64,000 bases of DNA from Vibrio penaeicida (GTDB lineage Bacteria; Pseudomonadota; Gammaproteobacteria; Enterobacterales; Vibrionaceae): contig NZ_JAUYVM010000001.1 in assembly GCF_030689305.1 (NCBI RefSeq), positions 1-64,000 of the forward strand, given 5' to 3'. The notes beneath the pieces were generated by a model. The model saw only the letters and a list, made by a program, of their open reading frames with translations, was not told the DNA's origin and did not search any database. This document shows, in pieces, positions 17,226-26,692 of the stretch (position 1 is its first letter; the number at the start of each line of letters is the position of its first letter). A program made the position numbers and the translations under genes.

Positions 17226-17867
17226 TTACGCTGTCGCCTGTTCCGCTACATATTGCTTGTTACCCACATAAACGGACATAAAGAATATCAGCATCATTAT
17301 GTTGTACCAGCCTCCACCAATGATGATCATGAACGGTTGAGGCATCACATTCATTAATGCTGTTCCAACAAACATGAGAGGAAAAGGAGAGAATAAAACG
17401 ACTTTACGTGATAGAAGGCTTTGCTTTCTGAGCACCATGTAGATATACAAAATACCGCCAATTGCGTACATGCAAAATACAAGGTACATATAAATCACGC
17501 TAACATCCCAGCTTTGTTTTAAGGCTTCTTCACTGATTTTTCCCACCACACCGATATTGGTAAACTGACTGTGGTATGCGCCACCAATAACAATAGCCAG
17601 TGAGAATATAGCAAGTATCGTGTTGCGCATTTTTCCTGCGTCCAACTTAAGAAATACACCAATAAAACCAAACAGGTAAAAGAATGCCGCGACTGGTCCA
17701 ATCAAGCCACCCAATATCAGGCGTGTATCGCTAACGTCTTTCATTACCATCAACAAGGCATAAGGCGAATCAGAAAGCGGTTCCGCTGTAAAATACAAAA
17801 GCATGTCGCCTATGTACATAAGCACTGCACCTATCATCCCCAAAATAAGATACGTCGACCCTTTCAT
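17226..17867 (-). CDS. Multi-pass membrane protein of unknown function (DUF6796-like)
   Basis: A 213-residue protein with about six hydrophobic helices spread evenly (around residues 5-27, 52-72, 82-99, 122-145, 153-172, 182-203). It contains a conserved-looking stretch GGAYHSQFTN near residues 95-104 between helices. It resembles the family sometimes listed as DUF6796, but that assignment is from memory and weak. No catalytic motif is evident. It is a monocistronic gene convergent with phoX; the divergent neighbour is the Tag-like glycosylase. Confidence 0.7.
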   Translation of the reverse strand: MKGSTYLILGMIGAVLMYIGDMLLYFTAEPLSDSPYALLMVMKDVSDTRLILGGLIGPVAAFFYLFGFIGVFLKLDAGKMRNTILAIFSLAIVIGGAYHSQFTNIGVVGKISEEALKQSWDVSVIYMYLVFCMYAIGGILYIYMVLRKQSLLSRKVVLFSPFPLMFVGTALMNVMPQPFMIIIGGGWYNIMMLIFFMSVYVGNKQYVAEQATA

Positions 17868-18051
17868 ATTTTTACCCTTTTCTTTGCATGAAGATCTTGA
17901 CCTCTAACGACAGGTCAAAGACCCTTACTAAGCTGTGTAGTCTTACCTCATTACGCAACATTAAATGCGAATAGTTATCATTTGTACAGGTGTTTTACAA
18001 AACTACACGGCATGATTTGACCATACCAGCATGATATTTAAGGATATTTAA

Positions 18052-18741
18052 ATGCCTAGAGAGAAGTTCCAAAATATTTATGAACGTGCAAAGGAAAGAA
18101 AAGGCGGTGCTAGTAATCTCGAGAGCTTACTTTCTAAGCCCCTAAGCCCAGAGGAGATTGCTCTTATTCCTGACGATCGTTGGCTGGCAGAATTCACGTT
18201 AAAAGTATTCCAATGTGGGATTTCCTGGAAGGTTGTTAAAAGTAAATGGGAAAACTTTGAGGACATTTTCTTTCAGTTCAGAGTTGAGCCTTTATTGATG
18301 TTATCGGACGACGTTTGGGAACAAAAAGCTCAAGATCCGCGTATTATTCGCCATCTAACGAAAGTGATGTCCATCCCAGCTAATGCTCAAATGATATACG
18401 AAGCCAGACACGAATATGGCTCCTTTGCAGAAATGGTCGCTAACACGAAAAGCGAATGCATCACCGATCTTTGGATTTACCTTAAAAAGCATGGAAAACG
18501 CCTAGGTGGTAACACGGGTCCTTATGCTTTGCGTCAGCTCGGTGTAGATACTTTTATCCTATCTTCAGATGTTGAATCACACCTAAGGAATACGGGGGTT
18601 GTAACCAGCGGAAACCACACGAAAAGCGCCTTAAAAGCCGCCAACCATGCCTTTGCACAGTGGCAGCAAGAAAGTGGACGCAGCCTAACTGAGATAAGCC
18701 AAATCATTGCTTATAGCTGCGGCGATAATCGTGTGATTTAG
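18052..18741 (+). CDS. DNA-3-methyladenine glycosylase I-like protein (Tag family)
   Basis: A 229-residue protein of the helix-hairpin-helix Tag-like superfamily. Residues 48-75 (DRWLAEFTLKVFQCGISWKVVKSKWENF) resemble the Tag segment that builds the base-binding pocket. GPYALRQLGVDTFILSSDV near 160-178 is the hairpin and lyase-proximal region. It lacks the tight zinc-binding pattern of E. coli Tag, so substrate range is open. Excision of alkylated adenine from DNA is the family role. ATG with AAGGATATTTAA upstream. A 282-bp MITE-like element begins nine bases after its stop. Confidence 0.75.
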   Translation: MPREKFQNIYERAKERKGGASNLESLLSKPLSPEEIALIPDDRWLAEFTLKVFQCGISWKVVKSKWENFEDIFFQFRVEPLLMLSDDVWEQKAQDPRIIRHLTKVMSIPANAQMIYEARHEYGSFAEMVANTKSECITDLWIYLKKHGKRLGGNTGPYALRQLGVDTFILSSDVESHLRNTGVVTSGNHTKSALKAANHAFAQWQQESGRSLTEISQIIAYSCGDNRVI

Positions 18742-18749
18742 TCCATGAC

Positions 18750-19031
18750 TAGGGTCTGTTGACCTTTCGAGATGATTTTTGCAGCAATTTGTGGGTGATT
18801 TATACAAGGCAGAGCTTATTCGGTGTAGTCGCTCTACATCAATGAGCGATAACGCAGTAGAAGTAAGCCACAAATGCTGCCCGAAGGGTTCAACTAGGCG
18901 TCCCCGTTCCCATGCCTTTTACTCTTTGTTGCAAGGTATTTGCTTAGAATGACTAGGCTACACACCTTGCGCCGCGATTAAAAGGCATAGAAATCGAACA
19001 AAATTTAACCACGAAAGATCAACAGACCCTA
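18750..19031. mobile_element. 282-bp MITE-like element with TAGGGTCTGTTGA termini
   Basis: The left end TAGGGTCTGTTGACCTTTCG and the right end (complement of TAGGGTCTGTTGATCTTTCG) match at 19 of 20 bases. Internal inverted repeats (GCAGCAATTTGTGG with CCACAAATGCTGC; TGCCTTTTA with TAAAAGGCA; TTGCAAGGT with ACCTTGCG) predict a highly folded element. No coding capacity or transposase. Related single ends occur at 6036 and 43506, and weaker ones at 11389 and 30913. Confidence 0.72.
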
Positions 19032-19062
19032 AATACCATGCATTGCTAAATTCTGTACATTG

Positions 19063-19722
19063 TTAAGTAGCCGCACTACGAAGTTTGAACCTTCGGAACA
19101 AATACCAGCCTAGCCATAAACCAGACGTGAGTAATGCGGCGGTAATAATGGCAGGCTTAGGGTTATCCAGAGAGCTGATAGATCCCGAATAAACCGCAAT
19201 CAAGCAATATGGAATGGTGCTGAGTGACCAAGCTGTAATAAAACGTGAGAATGACATTCCAGTCATTCCAGCTAGACACGCTGTCACCTCTGGCAATATC
19301 GGCACCGCTCTTGATAACAAAATCATAGTAAAACCGTGGCTCTGAAATGCGGCTCTCACTTCTAGAATTTTTTCCTCATCTTTGACAATAAAAGCCAATA
19401 TTCGATGGCCGTATCGTCTTCCCAAAACAAAACCAATACAACCCGCGAGCATCATCCCAAGCACGGCAGCGAGCGCGCCATACCACTGACCTAAAAAGTA
19501 GCCAGACAGTATGGTGATCGTCAGCGTCGGCATCGCGACAAACAAATCAGCAAAGAGCAGTAATATTGTCATTCCTCCTACGTAAATGGGCGACAAGGAT
19601 TTCGCGTACGTTAGCCAAGATTCAATTTGCTCAATACTGAGTACACCCGCGACTTTTAAAATGATAAAAGTAGAGGCAAATATACTTGCCACAATCAGCA
19701 TAACTTTGATTAAAGATGTCAT
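19063..19722 (-). CDS. TVP38/TMEM64 (VTT domain) family membrane protein
   Basis: A 219-residue membrane protein with five to six hydrophobic segments and a central VTT/SNARE-associated (DedA-superfamily) domain. It includes the GYFLGQWYGALAAVLGMMLAG stretch near 78-98, GFVLGRRYGHRIL near 101-113, and LLSRAVPILPEVTACLAGMTGMS near 138-160, with the conserved R and P residues. Related proteins act as lipid scramblases or affect envelope integrity. It has a very strong ribosome site (AGGAGG). It is the third gene of a minus-strand cluster with an SDR enzyme and a DUF2141 protein, nine bp after the latter. Confidence 0.85.
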   Translation of the reverse strand: MTSLIKVMLIVASIFASTFIILKVAGVLSIEQIESWLTYAKSLSPIYVGGMTILLLFADLFVAMPTLTITILSGYFLGQWYGALAAVLGMMLAGCIGFVLGRRYGHRILAFIVKDEEKILEVRAAFQSHGFTMILLSRAVPILPEVTACLAGMTGMSFSRFITAWSLSTIPYCLIAVYSGSISSLDNPKPAIITAALLTSGLWLGWYLFRRFKLRSAAT

Positions 19723-19731
19723 TTAAACCTC

Positions 19732-20160
19732 CTATGGATACACCATTTCAATGTTCACACCCGACTCGAACTCGGATCTCACTAGCTTGGATTTCTTATA
19801 TACAGGGGCACCAGTTAGCGACACCTTTTGCTTCTTTGAAAAACCCAACCCTTCAGCGGGGTAAATACCTGTCCAATTTTTCGTCACTTTTCCATCTTCG
19901 TCCTCATCGTGGAGTATTTTGATCGCGATTTCTTGCTGCGGAATATCGAACGTAAAAGACATAGCCGTACTAAGCTGCGATTGGGTTTGAGTTTGCAAAG
20001 CCTTTGCGTGAATTTTAGGGAAACCATCTTCACCAAAAATGAAGACAATAAGGTTCCCTCCCCTATCCACATCTATACCAGTTACGTTTATCTCGATACC
20101 ACTTGCCTCTGAAATGGGTCCCATTGTTAAGCCTCCTATCAGCCCTATCATTGCTTTCAT
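19732..20160 (-). CDS. DUF2141 family exported protein
   Basis: About 142 residues from the ATG opening MKAMIGLIGGLTMGPISEASG, which gives a short signal peptide. An upstream in-frame start would add 19 residues overlapping the SDR gene. The mature part begins IEINVTGIDVDRGGNLIVFIFGEDGFP, continues with IAIKILHDEDEDGKVTKNWTGIYPAEGLGFS, and is a beta-sandwich-like DUF2141 domain. That segment holds an acidic loop (DEDEDGK) that could bind a metal. It starts two bp after the SDR gene's stop, so the pair is translated together. Function is unknown. Confidence 0.82.
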   Translation of the reverse strand: MKAMIGLIGGLTMGPISEASGIEINVTGIDVDRGGNLIVFIFGEDGFPKIHAKALQTQTQSQLSTAMSFTFDIPQQEIAIKILHDEDEDGKVTKNWTGIYPAEGLGFSKKQKVSLTGAPVYKKSKLVRSEFESGVNIEMVYP

Positions 20161-20162
20161 GG

Positions 20163-20891
20163 TTATGCTCGCTTCATCAAATTTGCCGCAGCTCCTGGCG
20201 ACAAGCGCATTAACCACCGAAGCAGTTTTACTTTTCCAATATCGTTGTCTTCTATTTGCTTCTCTATCCCTTCAATTAACCGATTAGCTGCATCTTCCGA
20301 AGTCAGTTTTCCGCTCCCTCGACCATCCGTCATCTTGGTTTCGACCAAAGGCATGAGCGCTTGCAACACTCGAACATTGGTATCCTCTAGTTGGTATCGA
20401 AGCGACCGAGAAAAAGAATTCAACGCGCTCTTAGTGGCGCAATATATGGCGGATGTTGTTTTAGGCATGAGAGCCAAGCCGGAATTGACGTTGAGAATGA
20501 CCGCCTTAGGGGCGTTCATTAGGCTTGGCAAAAGCAAAGAGGTTAAACAACATACAGAGGTGAAATTTGTGGTGATCTCTCGCTGAATATTTTCGTATTT
20601 GAAATTCTGACTTATAAAACTCGGGGTATATTGCACAGCAGCATTGTTGATGAGCACATCAATCTTTTTATGGTCTTTGATGATGGAGCTGGCGATCCAT
20701 TCAACGGAACTGATATCTGATAGCTCAGCCTGATACGTTACTACGTTAAAGTCTGCCGATAACTTCGCTAGTTTTGCCGCATCTCGACCAATGACTATCA
20801 ACCTGTTTTGCTTACTCAACATACGCACTAAATCGAGCCCAATACCCGATGTTCCGCCAGTAATGATGATCTTTTTATTTGTTAATTCCAT
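20163..20891 (-). CDS. SDR family oxidoreductase
   Basis: A 242-residue short-chain dehydrogenase/reductase. Residues 8-15 hold the TGGTSGIG cofactor loop; NNAAVQYTP is near 86-94; the catalytic region is a serine at NVNSGLA and YCATKSALN (YxxxK) near 149-157. All active-site residues look present. The arginine after the second strand (IGRDAAKL) favours NADP. It is the first gene of a cluster with DUF2141 and VTT proteins and is divergently transcribed from a Crp/Fnr regulator. The substrate is unknown; the membrane-linked neighbours hint at lipid or envelope metabolism. Confidence 0.9.
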   Translation of the reverse strand: MELTNKKIIITGGTSGIGLDLVRMLSKQNRLIVIGRDAAKLAKLSADFNVVTYQAELSDISSVEWIASSIIKDHKKIDVLINNAAVQYTPSFISQNFKYENIQREITTNFTSVCCLTSLLLPSLMNAPKAVILNVNSGLALMPKTTSAIYCATKSALNSFSRSLRYQLEDTNVRVLQALMPLVETKMTDGRGSGKLTSEDAANRLIEGIEKQIEDNDIGKVKLLRWLMRLSPGAAANLMKRA

Positions 20892-20982
20892 TTACTTCTC
20901 CAATTCAACTGAATGCATTAAGCTTCATGAAAAGGACTTTAGAGCTTTGCCAGCAGGCGAGCGTTAACCTGGGTTAAAAGTG

Positions 20983-21516
20983 ATGAATTTTTTGAGTTTT
21001 ATTGAGCAAAACGGTACAGCACTGCACAAAGAAATGGGTGACCACTTATTTAGGCAAGGAGATTCCGATTCTTCTATGTACGTCATCAAAGAGGGGATGC
21101 TTAAGGCCTACTACATAACAAGTGAAGGCAAAGAGACGATAAAATCCTTTCTGCAGATAGGAGATGTTATTGGGAGTATGTCGGCGGCGTATGCACAGAT
21201 GCAAAATACTTTTAGCTTGATTTGCTTAGAGCCGTGTACATTAGTCCGATTTGATTTTAAAGCGCTGCATTCTGCCAGTTTGACCGATCAAGAGCTGTCT
21301 AAAGATGTCATAGAGATATTGCTAAAGTTCGCAATGAAAAAAGAGCAACGTGAAAGGGATTTACTGTGTTTATCCGCACAGCAACGTTATGAAAAGCTTC
21401 TTGAAACTTCACCTGAGTTGATTGAAAAAGTGACACAAAATGATATTGCCCGATACCTTGGCGTCACCCCTGTAGGACTTAGCCGGATTAAGCATCGCGT
21501 TATAGAAAGTACATAA
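20983..21516 (+). CDS. Crp/Fnr family transcriptional regulator
   Basis: A protein of about 177 residues. The N-terminal cyclic-nucleotide-binding-like beta barrel spans about 15-110 (LFRQGDSDSSMYVIKEGMLKAYYI). The C-terminal winged helix has QNDIARYLGVTPVGLSRIKHR as the recognition region. It lacks the FNR cysteine cluster, so it is not an oxygen sensor of that type, and the ligand is unknown. The GTG three bases earlier is an alternative start. It is transcribed away from the SDR-DUF2141-VTT cluster with a 91-bp shared gap, so it probably controls that cluster. Confidence 0.88.
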   Translation: MNFLSFIEQNGTALHKEMGDHLFRQGDSDSSMYVIKEGMLKAYYITSEGKETIKSFLQIGDVIGSMSAAYAQMQNTFSLICLEPCTLVRFDFKALHSASLTDQELSKDVIEILLKFAMKKEQRERDLLCLSAQQRYEKLLETSPELIEKVTQNDIARYLGVTPVGLSRIKHRVIEST

Positions 21517-21565
21517 CGCCATGCTTTGGGCTGGAGAGCTAAACTCGTTTGATTCTAGACCTTAT

Positions 21566-22162
21566 CTACATGCCGTAGGTAAACTCTTTGCCTGCTTCTA
21601 ACATATCTCGATGGATTGGCGCTAAAGCATGTGAGTATGCAGAAAGTAGAGACATGGTGTAATTCGCACGCTTACTAAACGCTTCATCGGTGCAGTGATT
21701 CTCTTCATCTAAAAGTTCTTGGCTATTTCTAAAGATAAGGTGATCAGGCAAAAAGCAGACATGATTGTTTTTGCTCCCGCTCAGCCTCAGTTCACTGATG
21801 GGATACACACCATTAATGCTCACGGTGACGCTAACAAGTAACGCGGGTTTATGATCCAATTCATTGGCTGTTGTCAGCATTAAAAAGTTCTTTATTGCTG
21901 GGGTCGCCATTCCATGCCATTCAGGTGTAATAAATACAAATGCGTCCGCTTCTTTTAGTTCAGAAGCAACGTCTCGCCACGTTTGCCACTCTTCGCTACC
22001 CTGCCATACGCCTTCATTCCACATAGGAAAATTGAGTGCATGAAGGTCATACACTTTAGCTTCTTCAAAGTCATGCTGCTGGCTGAGAGATTTAAGAAAC
22101 TTCCCTACTTTCAAACTTTGCGACTGTGCTCGATGGCTTCCAGATATGATTGCTAGTTTCAT
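21566..22162 (-). CDS. NADPH-dependent FMN reductase family flavoprotein
   Basis: A 198-residue flavodoxin-fold protein. MKLAIISGSHRAQSQSLKVGKFL at the N-terminus is the FMN phosphate loop, and AFVFITPEWHGMATPAIKNFL near 92-112 is the second flavin-binding loop (PEYHGSxxxxLKN-like). It belongs to the NAD(P)H-dependent FMN reductase / chromate-reductase-like group. It should reduce flavins or quinone-like acceptors in the cytosol. Good ribosome site (AGGAGAG). It is a single gene with no functional partner nearby. Confidence 0.85.
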   Translation of the reverse strand: MKLAIISGSHRAQSQSLKVGKFLKSLSQQHDFEEAKVYDLHALNFPMWNEGVWQGSEEWQTWRDVASELKEADAFVFITPEWHGMATPAIKNFLMLTTANELDHKPALLVSVTVSINGVYPISELRLSGSKNNHVCFLPDHLIFRNSQELLDEENHCTDEAFSKRANYTMSLLSAYSHALAPIHRDMLEAGKEFTYGM

Positions 22163-22466
22163 GCTTCTCTCCTAAACATTTTCTGATTCTAATTGGATTA
22201 ATTTATCTTCACATTAAGATTGTTTACGTTAATTTAATTATTCAATCAGATCAACTCCCTTTACAAGTTTTATTTAAAATATGGAAAAGAAGCCTTGTGA
22301 AAGAGTGAAACACGAGCTTATACCTCAATCACCTAAAGGTGCGAGGTAGCGAGTGCAACTTCGAATGGGAAATGGAATAGGAGTTGGGTTGGCTTTAGAA
22401 CTAAGCACAAACCAAATTCTGGAATCGGCAACAACTATACTCAAGCTTGTGCTTAGGAAAACGCTT
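22163..22466. other. Intergenic stretch without a supported gene
   Basis: An AT-rich gap of 304 bp between the FMN reductase and alcohol dehydrogenase genes. It presumably carries the FMN reductase promoter. No hairpin terminator, repeat end or small gene with a ribosome site could be supported. Confidence 0.5.
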
Positions 22467-23681
22467 CTAAGTCGATGGGAGAAGTTTATGAATAAGCAAT
22501 TCGCACTGATGCTGGTTCATCTGTTTAGGTATAGGGTAATTCCATTGCGCCTCGTACAATGCCGCTTTTGCGATCTCCGGAATATCTTCATCCACCAGCT
22601 TATCCAGCTTTTCAGGGATATGAAGTTTTGACTGAAGGCTTTGGACATACTGTATAAACGCTTGGGCTTTCATCCTCTCGGTGCTTTTGGGCTCACTGAC
22701 ATGAATAAGATCCGCAAGTTCGGCCAGCTGCTTGGTCACCGCGGGTTTAGAAAACTCTAAGACATGCGGCAATATCACGGCATTCGCTAACCCGTGAGGT
22801 GTACCGTACTTAGCCCCAATGTTATGTGAGATGGCGTGAACATAGCCAAGGCTTGCTTTCGTAAAGGCTAAACCAGCATAGTATGAAGCAAGCGACATAT
22901 TCTGGCGAACCGCACTGTTCTGACCATAAATAAAGGCTTTTTCTAGGTTCTCGTGAATTAAGGTGATGGCAGCTTTTGCGTACCCATTCGTTTCAGGGCT
23001 CGCATTTACTGATATGTACGCTTCAATGGCATGGGTTAACGCATCCATACCGGTATGAGCGGTAATATGTGGAGGCAATCCCATTGAGAAAGCAGGATCC
23101 AACGAAACCAGCATAGGAACCAATTTCGGATCCATTAGTGGTGTTTTTTGATGAGAAAACGGATCGGATACCACCGCTGCAACCGTAACTTCAGACCCGG
23201 TGCCCGACGTTGTGGGCACAACAAAAAGTGGGGCTGGCGCACGCCAAACTTTGAGTAACCCAGTTAAGCGCTTGATGGATTTTTTATTGGTCACCCTCGC
23301 CGCGATGACTTTCCCACAGTCGATTGGGGACCCTCCTCCCAATGCCAATATTCCTTGGCAGTGGTCACGTCGATATTGTTCCAAACCGAGTTCAACCTGA
23401 TCGTATGTTGGATCCGGTGTAACTTTTTTAAACACCGAGTATTCGACGCTGGCTCGCACTAATTCCGATTCCAACTTTTCCAGTAGACCAGATGAACAAA
23501 TCCCCTCATCAGTAACGATAAGAACACGCTTGATACCCAGTAATGAAATAGAGTGGCACAGCTGCTTGTGCGAATCCTTTCCTTGAAACAGAGTCGGCTT
23601 TGGGATCGGAATAATGTCTGCCGCGAGTTTCAGTGCTTTTATGTATGCTTTGTGCATTAAAAGTAGTAACTGGGAACGCAT
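22467..23681 (-). CDS. Iron-containing alcohol dehydrogenase
   Basis: A 404-residue group III (iron-type) alcohol dehydrogenase. The NAD-binding region includes GILALGGGSPIDCGKVIAAR near 104-123 and PTTSGTGSEVT near 151-161. The metal-binding region follows: HTGMDALTHAIEAYIS near 213-228 and GYVHAISHNIGAKYGTPHGLANAVILPHV near 283-311, with the ligand histidines intact. It oxidises or reduces a short-chain alcohol/aldehyde with NAD(P). The start has no good ribosome site; a second ATG eight codons in is possible. It is monocistronic. Confidence 0.92.
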   Translation of the reverse strand: MRSQLLLLMHKAYIKALKLAADIIPIPKPTLFQGKDSHKQLCHSISLLGIKRVLIVTDEGICSSGLLEKLESELVRASVEYSVFKKVTPDPTYDQVELGLEQYRRDHCQGILALGGGSPIDCGKVIAARVTNKKSIKRLTGLLKVWRAPAPLFVVPTTSGTGSEVTVAAVVSDPFSHQKTPLMDPKLVPMLVSLDPAFSMGLPPHITAHTGMDALTHAIEAYISVNASPETNGYAKAAITLIHENLEKAFIYGQNSAVRQNMSLASYYAGLAFTKASLGYVHAISHNIGAKYGTPHGLANAVILPHVLEFSKPAVTKQLAELADLIHVSEPKSTERMKAQAFIQYVQSLQSKLHIPEKLDKLVDEDIPEIAKAALYEAQWNYPIPKQMNQHQCELLIHKLLPST

Positions 23682-23818
23682 GAGATTGCCTAATTTGGAA
23701 GCTTTATGACAAGTCTAGGCAATACAGTCAGTTATCTCTACATAGAAAAGTTAAATTCGAGAGAGAGATGCAATAAGAATGGAGGTTGGGTATAGGTTTC
23801 GCTGTGTTGAGAAAGAAA

Positions 23819-23847
23819 AAAACCAGCTATCTTCGTAAGCTGGTTTT
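23819..23847 (-). terminator. Rho-independent terminator of the SOS-type small gene
   Basis: Stem AAAACCAGCT / AGCTGGTTTT with a T run on the minus strand, just downstream of the minus-strand gene at 23894-24139. Confidence 0.8.
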
Positions 23848-23893
23848 ATTCATTAATATAGTAATACGCCTAAAAGTAAGATTGATACTTGAA

Positions 23894-24139
23894 TCAGTGC
23901 TGTTCACCCGTTGGGTTGGCACCAAATACTGACTCACTATAAATATCTGACAACAATTTAGGTCCACGATTTAGTTTGTTTTCCTGCGCTGCTTTCAAGC
24001 GTTTCTTTCGAACAATCGCTTCTTCTTTCGCCATTGCTTTCAATACGTCTTCATGCTCTTTTGCAGCCTTGATAAATTCGGGGTCAGCCAATGCTTGCTG
24101 ACGTAATTTGTTCACCCTTTCCATTGTTTCCCACAACAT
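23894..24139 (-). CDS. Small charged protein, probably LexA-regulated
   Basis: An 81-residue hydrophilic, helical protein (MLWETMERVNKLRQQ..., rich in K, E and A) that I do not recognise. The ATG chosen has a strong AGGAGGG site; a GTG 30 bp upstream falls inside the LexA box and is unlikely. A perfect CTGT-N8-ACAG operator lies 21 bp upstream, and a good terminator follows, so it is a self-contained transcription unit expected to be induced by DNA damage. No homology to known SOS proteins such as SulA, UmuD or YbfE is apparent. Function is unknown. Confidence 0.72.
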   Translation of the reverse strand: MLWETMERVNKLRQQALADPEFIKAAKEHEDVLKAMAKEEAIVRKKRLKAAQENKLNRGPKLLSDIYSESVFGANPTGEQH

Positions 24140-24159
24140 ACTCAGCCCTCCTATAAAAA

Positions 24160-24175
24160 CTGTATACACATACAG
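24160..24175. promoter_or_regulatory. LexA (SOS) box
   Basis: CTGTATACACATACAG fits CTGT-N8-ACAG exactly with the AT-rich centre typical of LexA sites. It is placed at the promoter of the small gene at 23894-24139. Confidence 0.82.
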
Positions 24176-24251
24176 TATAGAAGTTTAAAAGTACGAGTCA
24201 AGAAAAAGCTGTTTTTTTATACAGTAAAAGTCAGTATGCGTAATACGCTGC

Positions 24252-24517
24252 TATACCCAAGTAACCTCAAGGTACAGGATTCAGAGCCTCATATTCTGTT
24301 TCAATTCAAGGAAAAGAACGCAGCGGAATGACAAGTCCTTTCCAAGTTCTTTGACGATGAAGTGGGGCAGAATATGAGCTCCCAAGGGCGAGTTTAACTG
24401 GCTTTCATACTGCGTTATCGATTCTTGATTTAGAACCACTAGATCTTCAAATCGATGCCTTGCCTGAAAGCCAGTTAACTCTCGCTGAACCTAGCATCTT
24501 GAGGTTACTTGGGTATA
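24252..24517. mobile_element. 266-bp MITE-like element, copy 2
   Basis: A full-length second copy of the element at 4631-4896, with the same length and scattered substitutions. The terminal inverted repeats are perfect over 20 bp (TATACCCAAGTAACCTCAAG and its complement). The right end stops three bases before the stop codon of the adjoining chemoreceptor gene. No coding capacity. Confidence 0.78.
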
Positions 24518-24519
24518 TA

Positions 24520-26673
24520 TTAAGACGCTTGGCACTTAAACTGACCGACAAGATCTCTTAATGATCCGCTGAGTTGATTTAGGCTCTCACTCAACTCGTC
24601 CACATTACCTGCGCTCACCAGTGATTTTTCTGTGTTCCCTTGCATCACACTGATGCTGTCTTGGACACTTTCAGAGGCGGTGACCTGTTCGTCCACTGCT
24701 CGGGAAATATCCGACGAACGATGGGCAATTTCTGTAATTGAATCGACACTGACGTTCACTGAATCGTTAGCTTGATTGACTAACTTACTAACCTCATCCG
24801 CCATTTTGACCGCTTCATCGATTTCTTTTGCGGCATTCATTGTTCCTTGCTGTAAGTCTTCAATAATGGTTCCGATTTCTTGTGTCGACTGCTGAGTACG
24901 TCCTGCCAAACTTCTTACTTCATCGGCAACAACGGCAAAACCCCTTCCGTGCTCTCCGGCACGAGCCGATTCAATTGCCGCATTAAGTGCCAGTAAATTG
25001 GTTTGCTCTGCTATTTCAGAGATAACCCCCAATACAGAGCTAATCGAATCAGATCGAGTTTTCAGTTCTCGCATGACTTGATCGGCATTACCCATAACGT
25101 CATCAAGTCGCTGGATATTGGTCACCACACTTTCCAATTCATTTGAAGACGATTTTCCGTTTTCACGGGCGACGTTTGATGCTTCATCTGCCGAACTAAT
25201 ATTGGTTTTAACATGCTCGACGACCAAGAGCATTTTCTCCATTGAGGAGGAGACTTGTTTGGTTTCGACATCCTGTTGAACCACTAAGTCACGAGAATAC
25301 TTGGACTCATCCACTAACGTATTTACCGACTTATCTAGGTGCTGGGTCATGCTTGATACTTCGACAATCACTTTCTCAATGCGACTTACAAAATGATTGA
25401 ATAAATCGCCGACCTTTCCGAGCTCTTTGAGTTTGGATTTCTCTAGCCTAACCGTTAAGTCCGCTTCACCTTGCGCAATTTGTTCTAATGCATCCGACAA
25501 AGACCTAAGTGATCCTGATATAAGTCGAACGACGGTAATACTGATGATAATAGTGAAAAGTATCACCACACCACTGACCACATTTAGTATCAACTTGTTT
25601 CTTTGTAGAACGAGGGTTACGGATTCTAACTCCTGATTCTTGAGGTCATTAACACTGCTTGAAATATCTTGAAGCTTACTGCTTAGAATTTCCCCTGTGC
25701 TATTCACTTCCATCACTTCTCCGCGAATTTTCTCGCCGAGTTCAATGATGTGGCGCTTAAGGTAAAATATGGATGCTTTGTCATTAAATGCGATCAATAA
25801 AAACTGGTTCAAAAGCGCTTCCAGCTTTTGATATTCCTTTTGATATTTATTGATCTCATTAACATAGCCATTAATCGAAGACATTTTCTTGTTAATGCCA
25901 TCGAGTATCTGCTTAACTTGGTTCGCCTGAATACTAATAATGGTATCCACTTGTTCGGCAGCTGCCGCTTTCCAAACCAACCCACCTAATGCAGAAATAT
26001 CAAACCTAAGCTTAGAGACATTACTTTTTGCAACGACAGCACTACTACTTAGTGATTCATTAGAGTACTTGATCAAGTCTGCGACCTTTTTAGGGTCGTC
26101 TGCCAATGTTTTACTTTTTAGCGTTCGTTTTAACTTCCTTTCGTTACGCTTGATCGCAAACGCAATTTTCCCATCCAAGCTATCTATGGCACTTTGCAGG
26201 TCTTTCTGGACAACGCTGAACGTTGCGATCTTTTCGCGAAGCATAAACTCATCTTTAAGTTGATCGCGCTTTTCTTCCATCAAAAGATTTGTTTCTTCAA
26301 TATCGTGCTTAAACGACGCCTCTAAAGAAGCACGATCGATAAGCCCTGGCATAGACGCTTCGAATTTATCCAACAAAAGCTTAAATTCTTCGTCTGCATT
26401 GGAGATATCAGGTAGATTGGTCAATTCCTCACTTTTCAGTGAAGAGAGGATGGTGGTCGTCCTCGAAAGTAAAGTGAACACAGATTCTTGAGCGAGCCCC
26501 ATAGATTCTTGCAAGGTAGACATCGTACCCAATTTTTGCTGCCCCACTTCACTTCGCTGCATTGAATACAGGGACATCATCAGCAAAACAGCAATAGCGA
26601 TCAAGCTGGTTCCCGATAATAAAAAGACAAGCAGCTTGATTGATAACTTTGCATTCGCTTTACTCGAAGACAT
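24520..26673 (-). CDS. Methyl-accepting chemotaxis protein
   Basis: About 717 residues. A membrane helix near 14-36 is followed by an unusually long helical periplasmic region (to about residue 370) and a second membrane helix (about 370-392). A HAMP domain follows ([25 protein letters not shown]). The C-terminal signalling domain has the hairpin tip [35 protein letters not shown]. It relays signals to CheA/CheW. The chosen start has GAGGTGG three bases upstream. It lies 19 bp after a periplasmic binding protein gene and is probably its signalling partner. The tail is short ([10 protein letters not shown]) and a MITE-like element sits directly behind it. Confidence 0.92.
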   Translation of the reverse strand: MSSSKANAKLSIKLLVFLLSGTSLIAIAVLLMMSLYSMQRSEVGQQKLGTMSTLQESMGLAQESVFTLLSRTTTILSSLKSEELTNLPDISNADEEFKLLLDKFEASMPGLIDRASLEASFKHDIEETNLLMEEKRDQLKDEFMLREKIATFSVVQKDLQSAIDSLDGKIAFAIKRNERKLKRTLKSKTLADDPKKVADLIKYSNESLSSSAVVAKSNVSKLRFDISALGGLVWKAAAAEQVDTIISIQANQVKQILDGINKKMSSINGYVNEINKYQKEYQKLEALLNQFLLIAFNDKASIFYLKRHIIELGEKIRGEVMEVNSTGEILSSKLQDISSSVNDLKNQELESVTLVLQRNKLILNVVSGVVILFTIIISITVVRLISGSLRSLSDALEQIAQGEADLTVRLEKSKLKELGKVGDLFNHFVSRIEKVIVEVSSMTQHLDKSVNTLVDESKYSRDLVVQQDVETKQVSSSMEKMLLVVEHVKTNISSADEASNVARENGKSSSNELESVVTNIQRLDDVMGNADQVMRELKTRSDSISSVLGVISEIAEQTNLLALNAAIESARAGEHGRGFAVVADEVRSLAGRTQQSTQEIGTIIEDLQQGTMNAAKEIDEAVKMADEVSKLVNQANDSVNVSVDSITEIAHRSSDISRAVDEQVTASESVQDSISVMQGNTEKSLVSAGNVDELSESLNQLSGSLRDLVGQFKCQAS

Positions 26674-26692
26674 AAACCACCTCACTTACACT

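Noticed and set aside
22353..22631. Plus-strand open frame overlapping the alcohol dehydrogenase gene
   Set aside because: It overlaps the 3' end of a clearly real gene on the other strand and its translation has no recognisable features.
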